A program made the translations under genes and the position numbers. This document shows positions 26,187 through 33,266 of a stretch of 38,406 bases of DNA, piece after piece; the stretch's first letter is position 1; every line of letters starts with the position of its first letter. The notes beneath the pieces are model-generated. The model saw nothing but the letters and a program-made list of their open reading frames with translations. It searched no databases and was not told where the DNA came from. This stretch comes from a virus, in the IMG/VR virus record IMGVR_UViG_3300031758_000210, positions 1 through 38,406 of that record; one strand, 5' to 3'.

Positions 26187-28441
26187 TGCCTCAATTTATT
26201 AATAAGGGTGGTTCATGGAAAACAATAATTGATGGATATATCAATTTAAATGGTTCATGGAAAAAAATTATAAATGGATTTATAAATGTATCTGGATCAT
26301 GGAAATCATTTTGGTCAGCTGGGCTAGTTCCAGTAATTTCTGAACAGGTTGAAATTATCAAAACAACTAATGCAAATGGCACTATAAGATTAACTGGTAG
26401 AAACTATAATTGGACAAATTTTAATAGTGGAATTTATTTATTTCAAAAATATAATTTAGATTTTACAACATGGGTTGTTCCTGAAATGGATTCAGGTAAC
26501 ATTACAAATCCATCTGTTGGATCAGTAAATACTAAAACGTACGACGTACCTCAGTCTAATATGTACCCAAATAAACAAAATCAATTTAGATTTTCAGTTA
26601 CAGCAACATCATCAAACAATAATTCAACAACCTCAGATTCTGACCCAATAACATTTGAAATGCCAAGAGATATTACTAACTTAACATATAGTCAAAGTGA
26701 GTATAATGCAGTCACGGATAACTATTCAATAAGTTTTACATGGACCCCATCACAACATTCTGGATCTCAAGTAATACAATATAAACAATCCTCAAGTAGT
26801 ACATGGCTAGACTGGGTAACAGTAGATGGTTCAACTGGATCTGGAGGAGTTGGAGCATTAAATGAAGGAACACAATATGATTTTAGAATACTTCCGTGGA
26901 CAGGAACATCTGCAAATGGATATTATGGTAACTTTTCAAATCAAATAAGTGGAACTACATTAACTTCTAATAAACCAGGAAAACCAATTAACTTATCTGT
27001 AAGTAATATTACAACAAATAGTTTAACATTTAGTTGGCAGGCTAACCCAATTGGCGGGGTACCAACAGGATACATTTGGGCAATTACTACAAGCAACGCT
27101 CCTCCAGATGGAGGCAATTACCCTTCAGGAGGATACAGTTCAACTAGCACAGAAGTTACTGGATTACTTCAAAATACACTTTATTATTTATGGGTTGGTG
27201 CTGATAACTATTTTGGATTTTCTGGTTTTGAATCCACAACTGCACAAACTCTAACGGCAACAATAACACCAGGAACTCCACAAAATTTAAGTCATACAAA
27301 AGACTATTCAAATCAAAGAATAAGTACTAGCCTTGAAGCAATTTCCACAAGTTATAAAATACAAAGATGGACTTGGGGCGCAGATGCTAATTATTATCTA
27401 ACCTGGTCGGCTGCATCAGATGCTTCATTTTATGAAATATCATATAATACTACAGACTCAAACACAGGAATTGCTTCTTACACATCAAATACTACAAGCC
27501 TAACAGACACTAACGGTCTTTTAACTAACAACCCTATAACACGTTATTATTGGGTTAGAGCGGTATCTTCGGACGGCACAAGAGGATCCTGGAGCTCTAG
27601 TACTGGAAGCACAGCAGTATTAACTAATTCAACAAATGCAACAATTAGATTGTATCGGTGTGATGGAAGCGCATTTAGCTCCAATACAGTTCCGTTACTT
27701 GATCAGGGTTATGAATGGACTGGAGTAAATACTTCATTTACTCATTATGCTTATATATCTGCAACGGTAGGCGGAGTAGCAGTTAACTTTAGCTCTACAA
27801 TCTGTGTACCAGAAGGAGGTACAGTTACTCCAGCCGTTACCCCAGCGGTTACCCCAGCGGTCACTCCAGCGGTATCACCAGTTTCACCTCCTACAATTAC
27901 GTCACTAACTGCATCAGCACCTACGACATCATCTACACAATTAGTAACAGTATCAGTAAGTTGGTCTTCTACAAGTCAAGCGTCATATTTCTTAAATGTA
28001 TTGCAACCATTTGTTGCTAATTATTTAGACTATGGAACTACTGAAACTAGTTCTTCTGTATCTGATTCGGGATCATCGTTTCAGGTTTATTCGGGAGCTG
28101 AAGTTTCTATTTCATTAACAGTATATAATGGAGCAAATCAAACAGGAGGTTCTGCTTCAAGTTCAATATCATATACACCACCAATTTCTGCATCAGTCAC
28201 TCCAGCAGTTACTCCAGCCGTTACTCCAGCCGTTACTCCAGCCGTTACTCCAGCGGTTACTCCAGCCGTTACTCCAGCCGTTACTCCATCGGTATGTATA
28301 GAATATAGATATACATGTAAGAGTTACGATGTAACAAACCCTGCAAGTAATAATTATTATACATGTTTTTCACCAGGAGCATGTGATGCGTATAATAACT
28401 CAGACGGATCCAGGGCAATATGTTGTGCTCAATATTCATGA
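26186..28441 (+). CDS. FnIII fibre with GSWK repeats, TPAV repeats and Cys-rich tip
   Basis: A 751-residue modular protein. Residues 1-45 hold three GSWK repeats (NKGGSWKTIIDGYINLNGSW, then IINGFINVSGSWKSFW), a docking-like motif. FnIII-like domains follow (about 65-165, 165-265, 270-355, 360-490). Residues 547-562 and 671-702 are TPAV repeat linkers flanking an Ig-like domain (TITSLTASAPTTSSTQLVTV). The C-terminal 48 residues have six cysteines and may form a disulfide-knot tip. The 12-bp DNA repeats could change copy number, altering linker length. It is the last and most variable-looking fibre gene, a candidate receptor-binding protein, followed closely by oxygenase genes. Confidence 0.75.
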   Translation: MPQFINKGGSWKTIIDGYINLNGSWKKIINGFINVSGSWKSFWSAGLVPVISEQVEIIKTTNANGTIRLTGRNYNWTNFNSGIYLFQKYNLDFTTWVVPEMDSGNITNPSVGSVNTKTYDVPQSNMYPNKQNQFRFSVTATSSNNNSTTSDSDPITFEMPRDITNLTYSQSEYNAVTDNYSISFTWTPSQHSGSQVIQYKQSSSSTWLDWVTVDGSTGSGGVGALNEGTQYDFRILPWTGTSANGYYGNFSNQISGTTLTSNKPGKPINLSVSNITTNSLTFSWQANPIGGVPTGYIWAITTSNAPPDGGNYPSGGYSSTSTEVTGLLQNTLYYLWVGADNYFGFSGFESTTAQTLTATITPGTPQNLSHTKDYSNQRISTSLEAISTSYKIQRWTWGADANYYLTWSAASDASFYEISYNTTDSNTGIASYTSNTTSLTDTNGLLTNNPITRYYWVRAVSSDGTRGSWSSSTGSTAVLTNSTNATIRLYRCDGSAFSSNTVPLLDQGYEWTGVNTSFTHYAYISATVGGVAVNFSSTICVPEGGTVTPAVTPAVTPAVTPAVSPVSPPTITSLTASAPTTSSTQLVTVSVSWSSTSQASYFLNVLQPFVANYLDYGTTETSSSVSDSGSSFQVYSGAEVSISLTVYNGANQTGGSASSSISYTPPISASVTPAVTPAVTPAVTPAVTPAVTPAVTPAVTPSVCIEYRYTCKSYDVTNPASNNYYTCFSPGACDAYNNSDGSRAICCAQYS
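27824..27871 (+). repeat. 12-bp TPAV-coding repeat, first block
   Basis: Four 12-bp units (GTTACTCCAGCC-type, with one to three changes) encode VTPA each; a fifth degenerate unit (27872-27883, VSPV) follows. Confidence 0.9.
28196..28291 (+). repeat. 12-bp TPAV-coding repeat, second block
   Basis: Eight 12-bp units encode seven VTPA and one final VTPS. Several units are identical and others differ only at GCC/GCG/GCA, so the block looks recently expanded. Confidence 0.93.
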
Positions 28442-28473
28442 TAAATATACTATTTACAAAATTTATTAGAAAA

Positions 28474-28481
28474 GGTATAAT
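28474..28481 (+). promoter_or_regulatory. Near-leaderless promoter before accessory operon
   Basis: GGTATAAT (28474-28481) carries a perfect TATAAT six bases before ATG 28488, so transcription should begin at or next to the start codon. The layout (AAAA-GGTATAAT-...-TATATGA) copies that at 22337. No good -35 or Shine-Dalgarno is visible. Confidence 0.5.
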
Positions 28482-28487
28482 TTATAT

Positions 28488-28871
28488 ATGATTAATTTAC
28501 AACAAGAAGACTGGTTTATTCCAGGAGTAAAACAAGTTAAAATAGAACTAGGTGAATTGGCAAAACAAATTGCTATAATCCTTGATGGAGAAATAGCTTT
28601 TTTTATCGGGGTAAAAGAAGAAATTGCAGAAAAAATTATTAATGGAACAGGTTTTTCTGAGTGTGGTATGATAAATGGCTTATTTTGTTTATCATTTACA
28701 TATAACGGAACAGCAGATCAAATTTTGTGTAATGAAATGACTCAGGCAGCTTTTTTGTCTAACCCTCAATTTATATATGTTGACAAAGCAGTCCAAAGAC
28801 ATGCCGAGTTGGCAGAGGCTGGCTGGCTGTACGTAGATGGGCAGTTCATAATTCCAGGAGAATATGAATGA
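28488..28871 (+). CDS. Hypothetical protein
   Basis: A 127-residue soluble protein that I do not recognise. It begins MINLQQEDWFIPGVKQVKIE, has a hydrophobic helix-like middle and three cysteines, and ends with WLYVDGQFIIPGEYE. It opens the accessory operon from a leaderless-type promoter and overlaps the zinc-ribbon gene by four bases (ATGA), so the two are coupled. Location after the fibres suggests tail or fibre accessory, but there is no direct evidence. Confidence 0.6.
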   Translation: MINLQQEDWFIPGVKQVKIELGELAKQIAIILDGEIAFFIGVKEEIAEKIINGTGFSECGMINGLFCLSFTYNGTADQILCNEMTQAAFLSNPQFIYVDKAVQRHAELAEAGWLYVDGQFIIPGEYE

Positions 28872-29101
28872 CAGAAAAAAGTAAATGGCAACAATATAAA
28901 GAAAAAAATGGCACAACTCCATTAGACCTTTTAAATCCACACGTTAAAATTGCCACAGACGATATTAAAAATAATAGAATGCAAATATGTTACTCATGCC
29001 CAGAATTAATAAAATTAACAACACAATGCAAACAATGTGGATGCCTTATGAAATTAAAAACTAAACTAGAAGAATCAAAATGCCCAATAGGTAAATGGTA
29101 A
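28868..29101 (+). CDS. Small zinc-ribbon-like protein (DUF6171-like)
   Basis: A 77-residue protein with a clear C-terminal cysteine pattern: ICYSCPELIKLTTQCKQCGC then KTKLEESKCPIGKW. The CxxC, CxxCxC and final CP-x-GKW correspond to a small family of phage and bacterial proteins that I associate with DUF6171. Metal binding is likely; the molecular role is unknown. It is coupled to both neighbours (ATGA upstream, TAATG with the oxygenase downstream), so it may serve the oxygenase operon. Confidence 0.75.
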   Translation: MTEKSKWQQYKEKNGTTPLDLLNPHVKIATDDIKNNRMQICYSCPELIKLTTQCKQCGCLMKLKTKLEESKCPIGKW

Positions 29102-29706
29102 TGTTTGAAAAAGAAGAAATTGCTCCTGGTATTGTAATATATAGAAACATAAAAAACTCATATTTAAATTTTATAGAAGATATAGAAGAGTCTTTATCGT
29201 TAAATGAAACAGGATTAAATTGGATTGAGCCACATATTTTAAAAGATGGAAAAGATGTTATAGATTATAGCGTAAGGAATTTACATGTATTTCATTGTTC
29301 TTACCCAAAATTAAAAAAGATAGAGCCAGAAAATGTTAAAGAAATATTTGATTATAATTTAGGAAAAAAACTTTATGAATTTATGCACCCAGTTGAAGAA
29401 GACTATAAATCAATGTACGGAGTTAAAACAAAAACACATGACTCTTATCAATTATTAAAATATGGAGAAGGACATTTTTTTTCAAATCATTTAGATGATG
29501 ATTTAACATATCCAAGAACAATTTCAACCGCATGGTATATAAACGATAACTATAAAGGAGGAGAAATCAATTTCCCAAGATTTAATTTATCTTATAAGCC
29601 AGAAAAAAATTCTATGTTGATATTTCCATCAACTTATGTATACAATCATTCAGTAAATAAAGTATATAACGGCACAAGGTATGCCGTAGTTAGCTGGCTT
29701 GATTAA
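29101..29706 (+). CDS. 2-oxoglutarate/Fe(II) oxygenase, prolyl-4-hydroxylase-like
   Basis: I chose ATG 29101 (TAATG overlap); an in-frame ATG at 29095 is possible. The C-terminal half has the double-stranded beta-helix signature: YQLLKYGEGHFFSNHLDD with the iron ligands H130 and D132, distal ligand H183 in YVYNHSV, and the 2-oxoglutarate Arg at about 193 in GTRYAVVSW. The segment AWYINDNYKGGEINFP is typical of the prolyl-4-hydroxylase family. It would hydroxylate a protein, using 2-oxoglutarate and oxygen. Pro-rich repeats in the fibre directly upstream (VTPA) are possible substrates, which is inference. Confidence 0.85.
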   Translation: MFEKEEIAPGIVIYRNIKNSYLNFIEDIEESLSLNETGLNWIEPHILKDGKDVIDYSVRNLHVFHCSYPKLKKIEPENVKEIFDYNLGKKLYEFMHPVEEDYKSMYGVKTKTHDSYQLLKYGEGHFFSNHLDDDLTYPRTISTAWYINDNYKGGEINFPRFNLSYKPEKNSMLIFPSTYVYNHSVNKVYNGTRYAVVSWLD

Positions 29707-30224
29707 TGGACTGGATAAAAAATCTTATTGAGTTAAAAGAAAATAATAAAATTGGCTTTATAGAATCTAAAATTGATTTTAAAGAATCATGGGAAGATTT
29801 TTTAAATTATCGCAAAGAGGCAAATTATGGAAGACCTACTAGATGGGAAAATAATAATTTGTCAATAGCTTTTGAAACTACAGGGTCTCCTTTAATGAAA
29901 AAATTTGACGGATTTAATATTTTAAGAAATGGTCTTTATAAAATATGGGGGGACCTTGTTTGGGACGAACCAGCAGTTATTATGTCAGATACACTTGGAC
30001 CCACCAGCGGATTAAAAGAGCATCAAGACTCTTGTCAACAAATACATTTAAATTGTTTAGGATCTGCAGAATGGAAAATTAAAAAGGGAGACGGGTCTTT
30101 AATTAAAAAGATATTAAATTCAGGAGACATGGTTTACTTGCCAACAGGAACTCCGCATGAAGTAACAACAGTTTCTGCTCCAAGGGTAGGAATTGCGTAT
30201 TCTATTAGAAATAAATATGTTTAA
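29706..30224 (+). CDS. Cupin-type 2OG/Fe(II) dioxygenase-like protein
   Basis: A 172-residue protein joined to the previous oxygenase by a TAATG overlap. The metal triad is visible: H106 and D108 in LKEHQDSCQQIHLN, and a distal H151 in DMVYLPTGTPHEV. The strand-loop pattern IHLNCLGSAEWKI, then GDMVYLP, is that of cupin/JmjC-like hydroxylases. It lacks obvious sequence similarity to the neighbouring P4H-like protein, so a tandem duplication is unlikely. Substrate unknown; a protein in the virion, or a small molecule of the host, are the main options. Confidence 0.7.
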   Translation: MDWIKNLIELKENNKIGFIESKIDFKESWEDFLNYRKEANYGRPTRWENNNLSIAFETTGSPLMKKFDGFNILRNGLYKIWGDLVWDEPAVIMSDTLGPTSGLKEHQDSCQQIHLNCLGSAEWKIKKGDGSLIKKILNSGDMVYLPTGTPHEVTTVSAPRVGIAYSIRNKYV

Positions 30225-30247
30225 ATTAGGCTGGTTAAAAAAGTCTA

Positions 30248-30263
30248 ATTATGTTATAATAAT
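30248..30263 (+). promoter_or_regulatory. Extended -10 promoter for coiled-coil gene
   Basis: TGTTATAAT (30252-30260) lies within the 16-base string ATTATGTTATAATAAT, identical to 11050-11065. There is no convincing -35. The strong AGGAGGT at 30266-30272 lies five bases before ATG 30278, so the predicted transcript start would fall inside or next to the ribosome site; a short-leader mRNA is possible. Confidence 0.6.
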
Positions 30264-30277
30264 AAAGGAGGTAAAAA

Positions 30278-30490
30278 ATGCAACTTACTAAAGAAGAAAA
30301 AATAGCTATTATTGGACAGCATATTAAAAATTTAGAAAATAGCAAATACAATATTGAATTATCTATTGTTGAAGAAAGCTCTATTACAAGTCCTAACTTA
30401 GCAGCTCTATCTAATTTAAACGATGAGATAGAGAAAATTGTTACAAAAATTTCAGCTTTAAATTCAGAAAAAACAAAACTAGAAGCATAG
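30278..30490 (+). CDS. Small coiled-coil protein
   Basis: A 70-residue helical protein with heptad-like stretches (EKIAIIGQHIKNLENSKYNI and LNDEIEKIVTKISALNSEKT). It has the best ribosome site of the accessory region (AGGAGGT) and its own promoter. No membrane segment. Size and position match small coiled-coil proteins next to phage tail genes, but I cannot name a role. Confidence 0.75.
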   Translation: MQLTKEEKIAIIGQHIKNLENSKYNIELSIVEESSITSPNLAALSNLNDEIEKIVTKISALNSEKTKLEA

Positions 30491-30496
30491 GTTAAA

Positions 30497-30670
30497 ATGG
30501 AAAAAGCAGAATTAATTATCACGGCTCTACAGCAACGAATGGGTGAACTGGTATCAAATTATGAAACTCAAATTGCAATATTACGTGCAGAGATTACACA
30601 GCTTATGGAAAAGGAAAATGCTAAAGCTAAAGAAGAATACTCAGAGCATCTTAATAACCTCTCCGACTGA
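30497..30670 (+). CDS. Small coiled-coil protein (57 residues)
   Basis: ATG 30497, six bases after the previous stop, opens a 57-residue ORF: MEKAELIITALQQRMGELVS, NYETQIAILRAEITQLMEKE, then a charged tail ending HLNNLSD. Strong heptad-like spacing of hydrophobics makes it a clear coiled coil. It continues the preceding coiled-coil gene and overlaps the next gene in another frame by about 50 bases. The two small coiled-coil proteins could pair; this is inference. Confidence 0.72.
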   Translation: MEKAELIITALQQRMGELVSNYETQIAILRAEITQLMEKENAKAKEEYSEHLNNLSD

Positions 30671-31016
30671 TTTTCCTTCAGGCATTGCTGTTAAAACAGA
30701 CAAGGGCACCTACTGGATTAAAGATGGGAAAAGGTATAAATTGATATCTAAGAGAGCAGAAGAGTCTTGGTCTTTTACTACAGTAAATGCTACAGAATCA
30801 GCATTATCTTTGATTAAGCAGTCTGGCAAATTAGGATTTAGAGATGGCGCTTTGATCAAGAACATTGCAGATGGTAAAATGTATTTAATATCGCAAAATA
30901 AAAAGCGTCATATTGTGGACCCAGATTCATTCTCTAAATATGGACTTAATAGGTCTAAGGTAGTAGAGGTCAGTGAGTCAGAGATAAATTCACATGAATT
31001 AGGAGAAAATTTATAA
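30618..31016 (+). CDS. Surface-type repeat protein, hypothetical
   Basis: The likely start is ATG 30618 (MLKLKKNTQSILITSPTDFP); the longer GTG form at 30543 would duplicate sequence already used by the 57-residue gene in another frame. The body contains two related beta segments, GIAVKTDKGTYWIKDGKRYK and GALIKNIADGKMYLISQNKK followed by RHIVDPDSFSKYGL. This resembles small repeats of bacterial extracellular proteins of the DGxLI...VYxI.xGxKR type. A virion or cell-wall-related role is suggested. The gene is followed by a TAATG overlap. Confidence 0.6.
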   Translation: MLKLKKNTQSILITSPTDFPSGIAVKTDKGTYWIKDGKRYKLISKRAEESWSFTTVNATESALSLIKQSGKLGFRDGALIKNIADGKMYLISQNKKRHIVDPDSFSKYGLNRSKVVEVSESEINSHELGENL

Positions 31017-31444
31017 TGGCAGCAAATTGGAAAGTTGTAACATTTAATGAGGGTGCCCCATTTGACCCTAATGATTTAAATCAATTACAGTCAAATTTAA
31101 CAGACGTTTTTACAAAATCTACAAGTTTATTAAATGCTACAAAAGATGCTAGCGGTCAAAATAGAGTAGCAGTTTCTGATCAAGGATCAGAATCAGTAAC
31201 ATTAAAAGGAACAACTCCCGTATCCGTAGCAGTAACATTTACACCATCTTTTATTGCTGGATCAGAAACTGGATTTGTTGCCTCTATGGGACAAGCGTTA
31301 ACTGCATCAACAGGTGTTGTTTCAGTCGCTACAGTACTAAATGCAGATAAAACAGGTGGAACAATATATGCCGTAAGCAATAACTCCAAAGCTACAATGT
31401 TAGTAAATATTAATTGGATGGCCACACAACTTAAAAATATTTAA
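31016..31444 (+). CDS. Small structural (tail/fibre-tip-like) protein
   Basis: A 142-residue beta-rich protein. The N-terminus NWKVVTFNEGAPFDPNDLNQ, then LQSNLTDVFTKST, resembles the start of small phage fibre or tip proteins with an N-terminal helix before a beta domain. The C-terminal part is Thr/Ser/Ala-rich beta. It is coupled by TAATG to the upstream gene and closes the accessory operon. A promoter-terminator unit follows immediately. Assignment is from style, not from a diagnostic motif. Confidence 0.6.
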   Translation: MAANWKVVTFNEGAPFDPNDLNQLQSNLTDVFTKSTSLLNATKDASGQNRVAVSDQGSESVTLKGTTPVSVAVTFTPSFIAGSETGFVASMGQALTASTGVVSVATVLNADKTGGTIYAVSNNSKATMLVNINWMATQLKNI

Positions 31445-31447
31445 TGC

Positions 31448-31475
31448 TTGACAGATCAAAAGAATATGTTAAAAT
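31448..31475 (+). promoter_or_regulatory. Near-consensus promoter
   Basis: TTGACA (31448-31453) is a perfect -35, with 16-bp spacing to TAAAAT (31470-31475), itself preceded by TGT, an extended -10. The -35 overlaps a small dyad, TTGA-N4-TCAA (31448-31459). This is the strongest promoter by consensus in the window; transcription should begin near 31482. Confidence 0.75.
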
Positions 31476-31490
31476 ATAGCATGTTCTATA

Positions 31491-31514
31491 AAGTCACGAA
31501 ACCGTGACTTTTTT
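31491..31514 (+). terminator. Intrinsic terminator just downstream of promoter
   Basis: AAGTCACG (31491-31498) pairs perfectly with CGTGACTT (31503-31510), loop AAAC, followed by a run of T through 31514. Only about 9 bases separate the predicted transcript start from the stem. Confidence 0.88.
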
Positions 31515-31530
31515 AATTTAAGGATATTAG

Positions 31531-32346
31531 ATGTCTAATGATTTAAAGTGGATGCTGTCTTCAGATCAACAATTTCCATATCAAGATAATAAAGCAATTG
31601 AGCTTTGGTTTAAGGTAATGAAATGGTTTAAGCCAGATGTCGTAGACTATCTTGGAGATACAGATGATCAGGCATGCTACAGTAAATATACAGATGGCAA
31701 GCCAACAGAGTTTATTAAAGCATATAAAGATGATAACGTAACAAATGATTTAGAGTTAATGCTTAAAGACATGAAATTAGAGGCAAGTGGTGCTCGTGAA
31801 TTTTATGCTAGAACAAGAAAGATGCTCCCAGACGCACAATTATTTTCTGCATTAGGAAATCATGATATTAGAATTTTTGATTATTTAGATAAAAAAATCC
31901 CAGAGTATGCAAAGCATGTAACACCAGAAGCCTTGTGGAGTTTAGATTCTTTAGGGTATGACTATATTTATTATAATGAATTGCCTAAGCGTAGATTTGG
32001 AGATATCCACGTACACCACGGCATGTCAGTTTCAGCCACTGGTGCAATTAGAAAAGATATGGAAGACCTTCAGATCTCATTAATTCGTGGACACTCACAT
32101 AGAATTGCTTCACATATGGTAACATATGAATTAAGAAACAAGGGTAAAGGTGAAACAATTAGAGGCTATGAAATTGGACACATGTGTGACGAAAAGGGTC
32201 CAGGTATGAAGTATACTCAACACCATGATTGGCAAAAAGGATTTGCTGTTGCTCATATTGAGAATGGAAAATACCCTCACGTTAATATGATACATATATC
32301 ACCAGACTACACATGCGTTGTTGATGGAAAGCTGTTTACTTTATAA
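31531..32346 (+). CDS. Calcineurin-like metallophosphoesterase
   Basis: A 271-residue protein with the metallophosphoesterase motifs in order. SSDQQFP replaces the usual DxH, and is followed by VVDYLGDTDD (GDxxD), SALGNHDIR (GNHD), VHHGMS and RGHSHR (GHxH). These residues bind two divalent metals. Phage members hydrolyse phosphoesters, including nucleic acids or nucleotides; the actual substrate is not evident. It begins behind AAGGA (31520-31524) after the promoter-terminator unit and heads the replication-side genes. It overlaps the zinc-ribbon gene by one base (TAATG). Confidence 0.85.
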   Translation: MSNDLKWMLSSDQQFPYQDNKAIELWFKVMKWFKPDVVDYLGDTDDQACYSKYTDGKPTEFIKAYKDDNVTNDLELMLKDMKLEASGAREFYARTRKMLPDAQLFSALGNHDIRIFDYLDKKIPEYAKHVTPEALWSLDSLGYDYIYYNELPKRRFGDIHVHHGMSVSATGAIRKDMEDLQISLIRGHSHRIASHMVTYELRNKGKGETIRGYEIGHMCDEKGPGMKYTQHHDWQKGFAVAHIENGKYPHVNMIHISPDYTCVVDGKLFTL

Positions 32347-32531
32347 TGTGGTGCGGTAAATGTTCTGGAAGAGTATTCGTAGATAGAGTTTTTTCTCAAA
32401 AACTTCATGTAGAACTATTTTGTATTCTATGCGGAAAACGATGGATGATTAATAAAGAAACGAATAGATTTGGAAAATGGTTAGAAAAAAAGGATCGAGA
32501 GTACGCAAAAAATTTCTCTATTTCTTCTTAA
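32346..32531 (+). CDS. Small zinc-ribbon protein
   Basis: A 61-residue protein with two CxxC pairs, WCGKCSGRVF and FCILCGKRW, spaced 22 residues apart, as in a treble-clef or zinc-ribbon fold. The C-terminal third is basic and helical. It is coupled to the phosphoesterase gene and overlaps the next gene by 55 bases. Zinc binding is likely; the partner (DNA, RNA or protein) is not visible. Confidence 0.75.
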   Translation: MWCGKCSGRVFVDRVFSQKLHVELFCILCGKRWMINKETNRFGKWLEKKDREYAKNFSISS

Positions 32532-32956
32532 ATAATAAATTACATAAAGTAATTAGATTATCTAGAGCTAAAGATGAAGTTGTTGCATGGTGCTACCCAG
32601 ACAAAAAAAGAGTTATGTACTCGTATTCAGATGCAGAAAAGAATATGGAGACTGCTTATACAATTAAGCAAACAGGACAAATACTTGGTAGACATAAAGT
32701 TACAATTGAAGAATATATACTTCAAGGTAAAATTTCTATACCACAAAAGGTTTATCCTATAAGTAATCCAGAAAGCTCATGGTATAAATTTATGCTTAGT
32801 GAATCTGATATATTTAAATTACATGAATATATACTAGAGGCTGGGTACACAAAGGATTTACCTTCAAAAGCAGAATTACGGGCACTTCTCAAAAACAACA
32901 TTATATTGTATACTAAGACCGATTCTGGATTTGTACCAGTATGGAAGGCGGAGTAG
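32477..32956 (+). CDS. Helix-turn-helix DNA-binding protein (MerR/excisionase-like)
   Basis: A 159-residue basic protein. Residues about 55-85 (TAYTIKQTGQILGRHKVTIE, then EYILQGKI) form a winged HTH of the HTH_17/MerR type, in which a Tyr/Thr-rich helix is followed by a recognition helix. The first 40 residues are basic (VRKKGSRVRKK, VIRLSRAKDE). The 55-base overlap with the preceding gene is unusual but the start MVRKK... is backed by continuous, charged sequence; an alternative start is the Met near residue 47. It is the best candidate for a phage transcription regulator in the window; the operators are unknown. Confidence 0.68.
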   Translation: MVRKKGSRVRKKFLYFFLNNKLHKVIRLSRAKDEVVAWCYPDKKRVMYSYSDAEKNMETAYTIKQTGQILGRHKVTIEEYILQGKISIPQKVYPISNPESSWYKFMLSESDIFKLHEYILEAGYTKDLPSKAELRALLKNNIILYTKTDSGFVPVWKAE

Positions 32957-33066
32957 TGTCTAGCAGATTTGTTGTATGTGATATTTGCAACAAAGAGATA
33001 GAATTGCGCTGGGCTATTTTTGGAAGCGATACTTTAAGTAGGCATAGAAAGGCGGAGCACAAGTGA
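32956..33066 (+). CDS. 36-residue C2H2-like zinc finger protein
   Basis: GTG 32956 overlaps the preceding stop by one base (TAGTG), with GGAG four bases upstream. The 36-residue product has VCDICNKEIELRW followed by TLSRHRKAEHK, a CxxC...HxxxxH pattern like a classical C2H2 finger. The stop overlaps the next gene's GTG (GTGA). The tight coupling on both sides supports a real gene. Nucleic-acid binding is a plausible role. Confidence 0.68.
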   Translation: MSSRFVVCDICNKEIELRWAIFGSDTLSRHRKAEHK

Positions 33067-33266
33067 CAACAGTTGTTAAAATCGACTTATCATTTACTAG
33101 AAATCTTGGTAATTTTGAAAGTATTAAAATTGGAGTTGGGGTAGAAGACTCTGTCAGAGATGGAGAAACTGTTAATGATGCTACAGAAAGAGTATATAAA
33201 TTTGTTGAAGATAAGCTAATAGAAAAAACTCAAGAAGTCGAGAAAGAGTTAAAGAGTGGCAAATAG
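33063..33266 (+). CDS. Small hypothetical protein
   Basis: A 67-residue protein starting at GTG 33063 inside the preceding stop (GTGA). The N-terminal part is a beta hairpin-like segment (VVKIDLSFTRNLGNFESIKI); the C-terminal half is an amphipathic helix (ERVYKFVEDKLIEKTQEVEK). I have no recognised family name. It sits in the replication operon and overlaps the next gene by 11 bases. Confidence 0.65.
   Translation: MTTVVKIDLSFTRNLGNFESIKIGVGVEDSVRDGETVNDATERVYKFVEDKLIEKTQEVEKELKSGK

Noticed and set aside
28196-28291. CRISPR or non-coding satellite
   Set aside because: 12-bp units without spacers, in frame, encoding VTPA.
30543-30617. GTG extension of the 30618 gene
   Set aside because: The added 25 residues lie on codons of the well-formed 57-residue coiled-coil ORF in another frame.
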